A DNA stretch of 64,000 bases from the NCBI GenBank assembly GCA_017529425.1, contig JAFXNQ010000039.1, positions 1 through 64,000 on the forward strand, in the 5' to 3' direction. The position numbers were made by a program, and so were the translations under genes. Numbering within the stretch: the stretch's first letter is position 1; each line of letters opens with the position of its first letter. The notes under the pieces were generated by a model, which did not search any database, was not told the origin of the DNA, and worked only from the letters and a program-made list of their open reading frames with translations. Origin of the DNA: Bacteroidales bacterium (lineage in GTDB: Bacteria; Bacteroidota; Bacteroidia; Bacteroidales; UBA932). Positions 1 to 7,951 of the stretch are shown in pieces.

Positions 1-1242
1 CCACTCTGCATCGGTAGGCATACGCCATGTACCGCCCCAATTGACTGCTGCTGCGTCATCCTCGGGATCTAATACGGTGTTGTTGTCAACGTTACCATAG
101 GAAGAGTTTGTGCAATACTTCGTCTGTGTGTCGTAAGAACCATTGCACCACTTGTAAGATGCCCAGTTGTAGCCGGTCTTATTGTTCTCCCAGTTACTGC
201 AAGGGTTGTCCTGTGAATGACCTGCTGTGTAATACGGCTCTGTTTCACCCCATGCGAAGTAATCACCATACTCCTCGGGAGAGGATGCGCCTACGTTGCA
301 GGTTGCCCACTTCAAACCCGATGTCAGGCCGAGGTCAACGGCACCGGCGGGCACGGGGGTGGGGTCAGGGGCCACGAAAGTCACGGCCGGCATAGAGAGC
401 AGGTCAGAACGGGAGATGGTCTGGCTCTTGGTGGTCTTTATCTCCATCTGCTTGTCGTTGCTGTCGGTCACGGTAACCGTAAAGCCGCCTGTCATCGTCA
501 TAGGGGGGAGAGCTATGATGAAGGCCGTGGCTGTGTTTGCGCTCAACTGCACGTCGCCGCAATCCAGGGTCACTGTCTTTGCCGTAGCGTCTGTCAGGCT
601 TATGACAGGGGCGCCTGCGTTGGATACGGTCACCGATGCCGCGCCGCAGAGTTTCTCGCTATTGTTACCGGTTACGCTGATTGAGGTTATGGTTGCGGTA
701 CCTTTCAACTGAAGCTTCAATCCGCCGAGGACGTTCTTGAACTTGAGGTTATAATCACTCTTTGAACTAGTAACCGCCGCCATGGGGAAAGCGCCGTTGC
801 CAAAGCTGGCCTGTGCATAATTCTGGGTTGCGGGGAGGGCAAAGTCACCGATGACATATGCGCTTCCGTTCTTCTGAATTTCTGCCGTCGATACGTACGG
901 ATAGAATGCTACGTTATTGTTTATCTCGCTTCCGGCCACGAAACCCGGCCCCGTAACTTGATACAATGATGCGGCTGTCTTACCGTCGGAGGCATCGGTA
1001 ACCTGATATTGTTCATTAATGGTGCTTCCTGCAAAAATGCTGATCTGGTCTCCCTGCTTCCAAAGGATATTACCGGTGCTATTGAGGGATGTCTTTGTTT
1101 CAACGTCAATTGCATTTTCAGAAAATGCCTCGATTGTAGCCGTGAAGGGCTTACTGTCAGAGACAGCATCTTTCGTTTCAATCTTCTGGCAACCGCACAC
1201 TGCCAGAGCGGCCATAAGGCCGAGTAATAATACCTTTTTCAT
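1..1242 (-). CDS. Fimbrillin-like/FISUMP surface lipoprotein, 3' end cut by window edge
   Basis: The reading frame is open from an ATG at 1242 to the left edge, giving 414 residues without a stop. Residues 1-18 form a lipoprotein signal (MKKVLLLG start, Cys-rich lipobox ending AVCGCQ). Residues ~20-290 resemble the fimbrillin (Mfa-like) fold family of Bacteroidales cell-surface proteins. From ~299 a FISUMP domain begins (AVDLGLTSGLKWATCNVGA, later YFAWGETEPYY and GGTWRMPTDAEW at the edge). The N-terminal ~300 residues are nearly the same as those of the 1108-residue protein at 43184-46510, so the two are recent paralogues. A 41-codon ORF lies 100 bp upstream. The role is probably surface exposure or adhesion; no ligand can be named. 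The remaining domains lie outside the window. Confidence 0.85.
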   Translation of the reverse strand, partial: MKKVLLLGLMAALAVCGCQKIETKDAVSDSKPFTATIEAFSENAIDVETKTSLNSTGNILWKQGDQISIFAGSTINEQYQVTDASDGKTAASLYQVTGPGFVAGSEINNNVAFYPYVSTAEIQKNGSAYVIGDFALPATQNYAQASFGNGAFPMAAVTSSKSDYNLKFKNVLGGLKLQLKGTATITSISVTGNNSEKLCGAASVTVSNAGAPVISLTDATAKTVTLDCGDVQLSANTATAFIIALPPMTMTGGFTVTVTDSNDKQMEIKTTKSQTISRSDLLSMPAVTFVAPDPTPVPAGAVDLGLTSGLKWATCNVGASSPEEYGDYFAWGETEPYYTAGHSQDNPCSNWENNKTGYNWASYKWCNGSYDTQTKYCTNSSYGNVDNNTVLDPEDDAAAVNWGGTWRMPTDAEW

Positions 1243-1342
1243 AATTATACTTATTTCACTGTTTGTCACACTTACACCACCACCGTTGGAATTATCCTTT
1301 TCCAAACGGTGGTGAGATCCCGTACTCTATTCCCTCCTTGTT

Positions 1343-1468
1343 CTACCACTCGCCGGGGGTCTCGGTTACCTTCTCGGTCTCGCTGCCGCAGATTACACTT
1401 TGGGTTCCTACAGAAAGCACTACGCATGCAGGAGCGCTATACTCTCTGGATTGATTGTCGTTCTTCAT
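1343..1468 (-). CDS. Small 41-residue protein upstream of FISUMP lipoprotein
   Basis: A short ORF starting MKNDNQSREYSAP and ending VTETPGEW. It matches a 47-residue ORF (46540-46683) at the same place before the second FISUMP gene. The shared core is YSAPxCxVLSVGxQSVICxSE followed by TEKVTETxGEW. Conservation of the protein sequence at two loci, same strand and same position argues that it is translated. There is no signal peptide and no membrane segment. It contains two Cys. Short YxAP-type ORFs of this kind are common before Bacteroidales surface-protein genes, but no function is established that I can name. It could be a leader peptide or a genuine small protein. Confidence 0.6.
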   Translation of the reverse strand: MKNDNQSREYSAPACVVLSVGTQSVICGSETEKVTETPGEW

Positions 1469-1557
1469 AATACAGTTTTGGTTTAGTTTATTGTTAATGA
1501 TTAATCAGTTCCTGTGGACAAGAAGTAGGATGGAATACTGGCAACAGCCGGGAGCGC

Positions 1558-1906
1558 GGGAAAACACAACACCTCTGCAAACCCGCCAGAAGCAGATCTG
1601 CCACAAAAGCGCCACCCGAGCGCAAACAGCTGAAAATTAGATTATTATACCCCCCCCACGAATCTCGTGGCGGAAAATGAAGATATTGTGGGGCGCTAAA
1701 GTCATGAAATGGTAACTATCCGATGCAAGGTACGCATTCTTTCTGGAAAAAACAAACACCCTGTAAAGAATACCTGCCACAACTAAATCATTAGGAGGTT
1801 ATTCCGGCATAGTTTTTCGTGGCCGGTCGGGGCAAATTGTCCCGACTGACCACACGGTATATCATTTGGGGTACTTCAGCAGGAGTCCAAGGTGGCCGGT
1901 GTTTTT
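1558..1906. repeat. 349-bp leader repeat, copy 1 (with C8 tract and REP palindrome)
   Basis: This stretch is repeated, with scattered mismatches and small indels, at 46717-47066. In both places it lies upstream of the small ORF plus FISUMP gene. It contains a run of eight C at 1650-1657 (nine in the other copy, 46809-46817), a REP-like palindrome at 1819-1853 and the left half of a hairpin. Similarity stops at about 1906, inside a hairpin next to the RAYT gene. It covers most of the 1469-1978 gap; no gene was seen in that gap. Confidence 0.85.
1819..1853. repeat. REP-like 35-bp palindrome, copy A
   Basis: Imperfect inverted repeat GTGGCCGGTCGGGGCAA / TTGTCCCGACTGACCAC around a central A. Three related copies occur in the window at 3072-3106, 3512-3546 and 46979-47013. 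Copies A and D are identical. Copies A and B flank the RAYT gene at 1979-2947, as REP palindromes usually do. Confidence 0.8.
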
Positions 1907-1947
1907 GCAATTCACGTTGTAATTGCAAAACACCCACTAGCTGAAGC
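1873..1947. repeat. Nested hairpin at the RAYT 3' flank
   Basis: An outer stem CTTCAGC (1875-1881) pairs with GCTGAAG. An inner stem GGTGTTTTTGCAATT (1898-1912) pairs with AATTGCAAAACACC (1921-1934) with one bulge. It lies just past the stop of the transposase gene. It could be a terminal recognition hairpin of a REP/RAYT element, or a transcript-end structure. The left half is also present at 47035-47066, where no transposase follows. Confidence 0.55.
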
Positions 1948-1978
1948 TTCGTGCGGACACCGGGTTTTGCAGGTGGTC

Positions 1979-2947
1979 CTACAACCGGTCTTTGACCTCG
2001 TCGTAGACAAGGCCGCAGACCCGGGCAACCTGTTTGGCGGAACTGTTGTAGCGGGCTCTGAGTGCACGCGCCAGGCGGAGTCTACTTGATACGTCCAAAT
2101 TGGACAGGCTATCTGTCCCGAACATCTCCTTGCACAGTTCTTTCCGATGCTGCCGCATCTCCTGTATAGGTATCGACAGGTGCGAGATGGTCCCCTCCCG
2201 GGACTCAACATCGTCTTCCCTGCTCGAGCACAAGAAATAATTAAAGGCACGGCACGTCTTGAAAAGACGTTCTACAACTTCGCAGGCGACATACTCACCA
2301 GGGAAAACCAGTTGGTCAATCATCCGGGCACGCTGATTTGCATGCCTCCGGCTCTTGAGCACCCGTCTTTGTTCCCTGACCGTCAGCTGGAACGTAGACT
2401 GCTCGCTATCCTGATCACAAAACCATTGCGGCGAGCACCACAAACCCTGCCGTCTGAAATACAATGGTCCGCTGGACCAGGGATAATCAAGTGCCGTGTA
2501 CATCAAACCGCCCACCGGAGCATTCTTAAGGGTATAGCAGATAGCTGTCTTCAGATAAACATCGTCCGAAATAGCTTGACGACTTATCGGGATATCAGCC
2601 AGCCTGTTGGACAGGTGATGCTCTGTGGCCAGATACTGTGATGTCCTGCGCAGATATTCATGCATGAAGCGGGTGCATTCTTCCAGTGTCCCGTAAATGA
2701 TGAAATGCACATGAGTATCCATGAGCGTAAAAGCAAGTATCACCACCTCGAAACTCTGGCCAGTGACAAAAATGCGGTTCATCCCGTTGACGAAATCCTT
2801 TTCGTCATAGAACATAACATCCACGGCACTTCCATCTGTACAGAAATGCCAGCAATTACGAACATGGTTTATACGTCCCTTCACAAAGGGAAGGCTCAAC
2901 CCGAGATCAGAATCGATCTGCGCAAGCAGCCTCTGACTTATCTTCAT
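1979..2947 (-). CDS. REP-associated tyrosine transposase (RAYT, Y1/HUH family)
   Basis: 322 residues from the ATG at 2947; an in-frame TTG at 3007 would add 20. The middle holds the HUH-type signature MDTHVHFIIYG (His79 and His81 in this numbering), followed about 25 residues later by FMHEYLRRTSQYLA, in which Tyr105 is the best candidate for the single catalytic tyrosine. The C-terminal ~60 residues (RLRLARALRARYN, then KQVARVCGLVYDEVKDRL) look like the helix-turn-helix tail of Bacteroidota RAYTs. Such enzymes nick single-stranded DNA at REP palindromes. Here REP-like palindromes lie on both sides (1819-1853, 3072-3106) with another at 3512-3546. The frame is intact, so the protein may be active. 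It is a single gene, unrelated in content to its neighbours. Confidence 0.85.
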   Translation of the reverse strand: MKISQRLLAQIDSDLGLSLPFVKGRINHVRNCWHFCTDGSAVDVMFYDEKDFVNGMNRIFVTGQSFEVVILAFTLMDTHVHFIIYGTLEECTRFMHEYLRRTSQYLATEHHLSNRLADIPISRQAISDDVYLKTAICYTLKNAPVGGLMYTALDYPWSSGPLYFRRQGLWCSPQWFCDQDSEQSTFQLTVREQRRVLKSRRHANQRARMIDQLVFPGEYVACEVVERLFKTCRAFNYFLCSSREDDVESREGTISHLSIPIQEMRQHRKELCKEMFGTDSLSNLDVSSRLRLARALRARYNSSAKQVARVCGLVYDEVKDRL

Positions 2948-3018
2948 CACAATACTCCGCCGCCGCTTATGGCTGCTCACTACAAATGTAGCATTATTGC
3001 ATGGCAATCATCAAAATA

Positions 3019-3165
3019 AATTTCACCGGCCACGGGGAGAGGCGACAGAAACTGCTATGGGGTATAGCTCTGTGGTCAGTCGGGGCAATTTGTCCCGACC
3101 AGCCACACGGGCTATGGATAGACAACAACCACCGGCACATCCGCGTGGCAGGTGAATGTCGTGGC
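3019..3165. repeat. ~147-bp repeat unit with REP palindrome, copy B
   Basis: The unit begins ATTTCACCGGCCACGGGGA and ends GGTGAATGTCGTGGC, so its ends are roughly inverted to each other. The core is the REP-like palindrome 3072-3106. It matches the unit at 3460-3608 in order and spacing. It lies directly upstream of the RAYT start. No gene was seen in 3008-3753. Confidence 0.7.
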
Positions 3166-3459
3166 AAGCCGGCAAATGCTGCGCGACTGCAATGCTTCTG
3201 GCTATCGCGGGATGCTTCCAGAGTTTCGCTTTGCTACACCCTGTCAGCATAAACTTCAGTCCCGTGCCCCCAGATCCCCTTCTTCTTTCGCGGCCATATA
3301 TGAAAACCGCGAAAAAGTGGGGCGAGATATTGCCAGAAGCATTCCGTCAGCTACGCAATTATTTGCCTGTCATTATATGAGAAATCGACAACCTGATTTT
3401 TGCTGAGGTGCAATAGTAGTAGCAGAGATGCTCTCTTGCCTGGTTGGTTGCCCTCCTGA

Positions 3460-3608
3460 CATTTACCTGCCACGGGGATGGGCGACAGGGACGGCTATGA
3501 GGCGTGGCACTGTGGTCAGTCGGGACAATTTGCCTCGACCGGCCACTGATATCGAGGGAAGACCACATTCATCGACACACTACCGTGGTCGGTAAATGTC
3601 GTGGCGGG
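3460..3608. repeat. ~149-bp repeat unit with REP palindrome, copy C
   Basis: Second copy of the 3019-3165 unit. It begins ATTTACCTGCCACGGGGAT, contains the palindrome 3512-3546, and ends GGTAAATGTCGTGGCGGGG. The two units are in the same orientation about 440 bp apart, like a small BIME-type array beside the RAYT gene. Confidence 0.7.
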
Positions 3609-3650
3609 GCGCTTCTCTGTTGTCGCAGGAGAAGGTGCGGCGGTATGTGA

Positions 3651-3724
3651 GTGGTTATTCTCGATAGAGCGAGGAGGGCCTGCGGTAGAGCCCCCCGCAG
3701 CTCCGACGGGAGATAACCGCCGCT
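3651..3724. repeat. Second palindrome family (~70 bp), copy E
   Basis: The ends GTGGTTATTCTC and GAGATAACCGCCGC are inverted to each other. The centre contains AGAGCCCCCCGCAGCTCC. A near copy lies at 42536-42606 and a partial copy (GGCGGTTATTCTCGGTG) covers the stop of the DUF1016 gene near 40978-40994. It is a different family from the 35-bp palindrome. Confidence 0.7.
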
Positions 3725-3753
3725 AAGCCGTATGCGTGGCAGCTGCGACAAGA

Positions 3754-4857
3754 TCAGCGTTCAAAAGAGGGCTGCAGGAGATATACGCCTGTGTTATGCT
3801 CTTCCCTGGAACGGACGGCGAGCTGTCCTATGGGGGTGTCGGCACTGCGGCCGACATCTATGATCAGGCCCCGCTTCATTCCGGGGAACGCCGTGAGCAT
3901 AGGGACATCGCCGTTGCTGTCACCAGCCACCAGAAGGGGGGCGGCATTGTCGTAAGAGGGAGCCATATATGCCTTGATGCAATCTATCTTCCCCTCCCTG
4001 TTGGGCTGCTTGTACTGAGGGTCAAACTCAGGGACGACTTTTTCTCCCTCGACAAAACGCAATCCGAATACCCTCTCAGGCGCAATTCCGAACCCCAGAC
4101 CGGTATCGCAGGCCAGCACCTCGACAATCTGTTCCAGGGAGGCTGAACAGATATAGACATCTATTCCGGCGGCTTCCAGGCATTTGTACAGGTCCTTCAT
4201 TTCATCAGAGACCCAGATGCCGCGCTGTACATCCCCGTCCCAGCGTCCGTCGGGTGAGGTCCACCGCTCTACCCCCAGTTTTTCCAGGCCAAGGTGCTCT
4301 GAGATGGCATCGCGTATAAGGGCATCAGCCTCCGCACAGGTATAACCCGCCAGCAGTCCCGGCTGCCACAGGTATGATACCCAGCTGCCGTACTGCTCGT
4401 CTATCTTGGTAAAGAAGAAGTTCATACGGGCGCGGAAGTCCAGATAATCACTGGACGCCCTGATATCTGCTATGCTTTCTCCGGCCTGCAGCCTGGCCTT
4501 CAGGGCAAAGTACTCGCTTGAAAGTATATGCCCCATCGCGGCATAGCTCAATTCCGTTCCGGGCATCTCCTTTTCAGGGGAAGGGATACCGTCCAGAAAA
4601 TCGTGGGAAGGAGCGTCGGCATATCGCAAATGCTCGATCTGATAAACCCACAGAGCCTGAGATATGTCGTGGACAATGGAGGTCTGGTCAAAGTCGAACA
4701 CGGCATAGGCTCCCGTTCCGGGATTGGCCATCAGCCCGTTCAGGGCCTTGAGAACCTGTGGGTCCCATTTCCCCTGCTGCAGAGCCACCTCCTGATGACC
4801 CCGGCTGCAGGAGACAGCCATCAGGAAAAACAGTATGAGCCTTAAGGAACTTCTCAT
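3754..4857 (-). CDS. HAD-superfamily phosphatase lipoprotein, phosphorylcholine-phosphatase-like
   Basis: 367 residues. The N terminus MRSSLRLILFFLMAVSC is a lipoprotein signal with Cys17 as the lipid-bearing residue, so the enzyme is expected in the periplasm or on the outer membrane. Motif I is FDFDQT (nucleophile Asp55, Asp57) and motif IV is AGDSNGD near 310-316, the standard HAD magnesium-binding pair. The long helical insert between motif I and the rest, and the large size, are like secreted phosphorylcholine phosphatases and phosphoserine-phosphatase-type HADs. It is the last gene of a minus-strand run and follows a glycerophosphodiester phosphodiesterase by 45 bp, so both may act on head groups from phospholipid breakdown. 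The substrate is inferred. Confidence 0.7.
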   Translation of the reverse strand: MRSSLRLILFFLMAVSCSRGHQEVALQQGKWDPQVLKALNGLMANPGTGAYAVFDFDQTSIVHDISQALWVYQIEHLRYADAPSHDFLDGIPSPEKEMPGTELSYAAMGHILSSEYFALKARLQAGESIADIRASSDYLDFRARMNFFFTKIDEQYGSWVSYLWQPGLLAGYTCAEADALIRDAISEHLGLEKLGVERWTSPDGRWDGDVQRGIWVSDEMKDLYKCLEAAGIDVYICSASLEQIVEVLACDTGLGFGIAPERVFGLRFVEGEKVVPEFDPQYKQPNREGKIDCIKAYMAPSYDNAAPLLVAGDSNGDVPMLTAFPGMKRGLIIDVGRSADTPIGQLAVRSREEHNTGVYLLQPSFER

Positions 4858-4902
4858 AGCAAGGAGATTATCAACACCCGGGAAGACTGATGCTTAGGTG
4901 CG

Positions 4903-5715
4903 CTAAAACTCGACCTGCACCCACTTCATACCGTCTTTGAGGGCCTTCTTGGCCTCGACGGGGATGTCGGTACAAATATTGTCAGCTCCCAGGCTGATAC
5001 CCAGGGCAACGTCGTTCATATTGTCGGAGGGCCAGAGAGTCACCTTGATCCCGTCCAGATGGGCCTTGTCCACAGCCGTGCGGGACGTACCGGGCATCTT
5101 GGCGGCCAGCCGCTTGATACCCAACTCTTTAACCTTTGCAATTGCGGCATCGTTGAGGGGTTCGTCCGTGATGAACATAAGGTCGGCGTCAGAATGTTTC
5201 AGCTTGATATAGATGAGCGGACGCTGGTCAAAAGATGTGATTACAAACGTAGAGCCGGCGGGCTTCACCGCCATAATCTTATTATAGACCTCATCACACA
5301 TCTTGCATACCAGATCCTCGCTGTAAAGCGCCGGGTCTGTCTTGAGTTCGAACTCTACGTATTTTATGTCACCCTTGTTCTCTATCCATTTGACAAAGTC
5401 GTCGAACATCACAAGGCGGTTCCCCTTCAGGGTCCTGGCGTTCTTCACCACCTTGGTCTTGCTGGTCTCCACAGCCCCCCTGGCGTTGGTGGTGCGCTCC
5501 AGAGAACTGTCGTGCATCAGCACCAGGTCTCCCTCTTTGGTCATCCTGATATCCACCTCGAAGCCGCGGATACCAGCCTTATAGGCGCCATTGAAGGCCT
5601 GCATCGTGTTCTCGTCAAATTCTGCGCGGCCTCCGCGATGGGCAAATATCCGTTGCTGGGCAAAAACACCGAATGACAACATTGTCAGAAGGATTATGGT
5701 CAATAGTCTTTTCAT
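4903..5715 (-). CDS. Exported glycerophosphodiester phosphodiesterase
   Basis: 270 residues with a cleavable signal peptide (MKRLLTIILLTMLSFGVFAQ). Family residues are visible: HRGG at 26-29, ENT at 35-37, FEVDIR with Glu53 and Asp55, and MHD with His68. These are the metal ligands and the two catalytic histidines of the GDPD TIM barrel. The enzyme splits deacylated phospholipids (glycerophosphodiesters) into glycerol 3-phosphate and an alcohol in the periplasm. It sits 24 bp after the DUF4294 gene and 45 bp before the HAD phosphatase gene, in the same direction. Confidence 0.88.
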   Translation of the reverse strand: MKRLLTIILLTMLSFGVFAQQRIFAHRGGRAEFDENTMQAFNGAYKAGIRGFEVDIRMTKEGDLVLMHDSSLERTTNARGAVETSKTKVVKNARTLKGNRLVMFDDFVKWIENKGDIKYVEFELKTDPALYSEDLVCKMCDEVYNKIMAVKPAGSTFVITSFDQRPLIYIKLKHSDADLMFITDEPLNDAAIAKVKELGIKRLAAKMPGTSRTAVDKAHLDGIKVTLWPSDNMNDVALGISLGADNICTDIPVEAKKALKDGMKWVQVEF

Positions 5716-5739
5716 AGCTTTAATAGTTTTATAGATTCA

Positions 5740-6495
5740 TTATGATTTTCTCTTTTTTTCACGGCGGGCGGCCCGGCCGCGGGCCTTGTTCTCTTCCAGC
5801 GCCTTGTAATAGGGTTCGCGGAACTTCTCCGGGATCATTATCTCCGGGCGCGGCTTGCCAAAGAGCCATAGGTACAGGTCGTCGAACTCTCCATAATTCC
5901 ACGCTTTGCAGAGTTCCTCAAGGTCGGCGTCCTCCCCTTCCGGCTCGTAACGCTGCTTGATATCTCCCTTTAAGAGCTTTGCCACCCCCTGCCAGAAACC
6001 GGCGTTGACCTTTCCCAGATACTTGCGGATAATATCGTATGGCGGCATCCCCACCTCGCGGTCTATCAGACGGATCATCATAAGCCCCTGGTTAAGGGTA
6101 AGCTGCCGGAACAGCGGCTCAAAATTGCGGAGCAGCTCCTCTTTTATGCTGGCAAGGTATTTCTCCTGCTGCCGCTCGTTGTAACCGCGTGCCTCAAAAA
6201 GGCTGTCGGTCTCCCGGATGGTCTGCGCAATAAAAAGGGCATAGGGATAAGCCTTGCTGAAATTGTGCACGCGGCGGGCGCGGGCGCGCCATTGCCTTTT
6301 TGAAAGATATGTCTTGGGGTGGATGCGGGCCGGCTCGATCTCATCCACGAATATTGTGTCACCCCGCTCATTTATCTCGTACTGGAGGATGCTCTGCTGG
6401 CCGGAATATCCCTGGGCAAATAGCTGCGGAACCGCCGCCAATGCCAGCAGCGACACCCATAGGATGCTCAGGGATATGAACCGTAACCGTGTCAT
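5740..6495 (-). CDS. DUF4294 family protein, exported
   Basis: 251 residues with a signal peptide ending LFAQ. The centre matches the Bacteroidota DUF4294 family: a GDTIFVDEIEPARIHP-type start, a conserved LTLNQGLMMIRLIDREV segment and the GKVNAGFWQGVAKLL motif. The C terminus is strongly basic (RAARREKKRKS). The function is unknown. It is transcribed toward the glycerophosphodiesterase gene and may form an operon with it. The 68 bp gap to radA contains TAAGTTTC, a near match to the -7 box, so it may have its own promoter. Confidence 0.75.
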   Translation of the reverse strand: MTRLRFISLSILWVSLLALAAVPQLFAQGYSGQQSILQYEINERGDTIFVDEIEPARIHPKTYLSKRQWRARARRVHNFSKAYPYALFIAQTIRETDSLFEARGYNERQQEKYLASIKEELLRNFEPLFRQLTLNQGLMMIRLIDREVGMPPYDIIRKYLGKVNAGFWQGVAKLLKGDIKQRYEPEGEDADLEELCKAWNYGEFDDLYLWLFGKPRPEIMIPEKFREPYYKALEENKARGRAARREKKRKS

Positions 6496-6563
6496 TTATC
6501 TGCTCCGTTCCGCATCTATCAGTTGACCTTTATTCGAGCAGCAGGTAGTATGCGAAACTTAAA

Positions 6564-7940
6564 TCATTTGAAAACGAGCCTGCAAAGGGCAGGTATATCC
6601 GCCACAGGTACAACTTCAATGCCATTTTGTGAGAATGCCCCCTCCTTGTTGAAAGAGGAGATGTAAATCCGCTTGAAGCCAATCTTCTCCGCCTCTGCTA
6701 TGCGGCGCTGTATCTGACTCACCGGACGCAGCTCCCCGCTGAGACCGATCTCTGCACAGAAGCAGCTGTCCAACTGGACGCTGATATCAAAGTTGCTGGC
6801 CAGGATAGCCACCGCCACCGCCATATCGCACGCAGGGTCACTCACCCGCAACCCGCCGGCAACATTCAGGAAAACATCCTTGGCGGCCAGTTTAAAGCCG
6901 GCCCTCTTCTCAAGCACCGCCAGCAGCATATTCATACGGCGGGCGTCGAAACCGTTGGCGTTGCGCTGCGGCATACCGTATGCGGCGGTGCTGACCAGCG
7001 CCTGGATCTCAATCATAAAGGGGCGCGTGCCGTCCATCACCGAGGCGACGGCGATGCCGCTCAGGTTGTCCTGATGCATCGGGATGAGGATTTCTGAAGG
7101 GTTCAGAACCTCGCGCAGCCCGGCGCCTGTCATCTCGAACACCGCCAGCTCTGCAGTGCTCCCAAAGCGGTTCTTGATGCTGCGCAGCAGGCGGTACGCA
7201 CCGCGGGTGTCACCTTCGAACTGAAGTACCACGTCCACGATATGTTCCAGCACCTTTGGCCCGGCGATTGTGCCGTCTTTTGTTATGTGGCCTATCAGGA
7301 TTACCGGCGTGCCGCTCTCCTTGGCGTAGCGCAGCAGGCGGGAGGCACACTCACGCACCTGCGACACGCTGCCGGCAGAAGAGTCCAGCGCCTCGCTGTA
7401 TATGGTCTGGATTGAGTCCACCACCAGCAGGTCGGGCGAAACCGCAGCTGCCTGCTCCAGGATGTTCTCAAGTATTGTCTCCGAGAGGATGCTGCACGAG
7501 GAGGAGTCGCCCCCAAGGCGCAATGCGCGCATCTTTATCTGGCGCGGACTCTCCTCACCCGAGACATAAAGTGTTCTCAACGAGGGACACCCCAGGGGTA
7601 TCTGCAGAGCCAGGGTGGATTTGCCTATGCCGGGCTCGCCGCCCAGCAGAATCATAGAGCCCTCCACCATACCGCCGCCCAGCAGGCGGTCCACCTCGTT
7701 CAACCCTATGGAGAAGCGGTTTTCCGAGGTCAGCGATATCTCTTCAAGGGTCAGCGGACGGGCGTCGGATTCGGTAGCCACAAAAGCCCGGCTCCGGACG
7801 CCGGACGACGCCTTCTTCTCCCTCTTGGGTTCTTCCACCATTGTGTTCCACTCGCCGCAGGCGGGGCAACGCCCCATCCACTTGGGGCTCTCGTTGCCGC
7901 AAGAGGTGCAAAACCAGACTGTGTGAGGTTGCTTTGACAT
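6564..7940 (-). CDS. radA: DNA repair protein RadA
   Basis: 458 residues, the usual length. A C4 zinc finger is at Cys11, Cys14, Cys25 and Cys28 (CTSCG, CPACGEW). The RecA-like ATPase follows with Walker A GEPGIGKST at ~101-109 and Walker B LLVVDSIQ. The RadA-specific KNRFG motif is present and the C-terminal Lon-like domain contains VAGGLRVSDPACDMAV. RadA (Sms) promotes branch migration and processing of recombination intermediates. It lies 11 bp after prmC in the same direction. Confidence 0.97.
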   Translation of the reverse strand: MSKQPHTVWFCTSCGNESPKWMGRCPACGEWNTMVEEPKREKKASSGVRSRAFVATESDARPLTLEEISLTSENRFSIGLNEVDRLLGGGMVEGSMILLGGEPGIGKSTLALQIPLGCPSLRTLYVSGEESPRQIKMRALRLGGDSSSCSILSETILENILEQAAAVSPDLLVVDSIQTIYSEALDSSAGSVSQVRECASRLLRYAKESGTPVILIGHITKDGTIAGPKVLEHIVDVVLQFEGDTRGAYRLLRSIKNRFGSTAELAVFEMTGAGLREVLNPSEILIPMHQDNLSGIAVASVMDGTRPFMIEIQALVSTAAYGMPQRNANGFDARRMNMLLAVLEKRAGFKLAAKDVFLNVAGGLRVSDPACDMAVAVAILASNFDISVQLDSCFCAEIGLSGELRPVSQIQRRIAEAEKIGFKRIYISSFNKEGAFSQNGIEVVPVADIPALCRLVFK

Positions 7941-7951
7941 ATTCCAGATAT

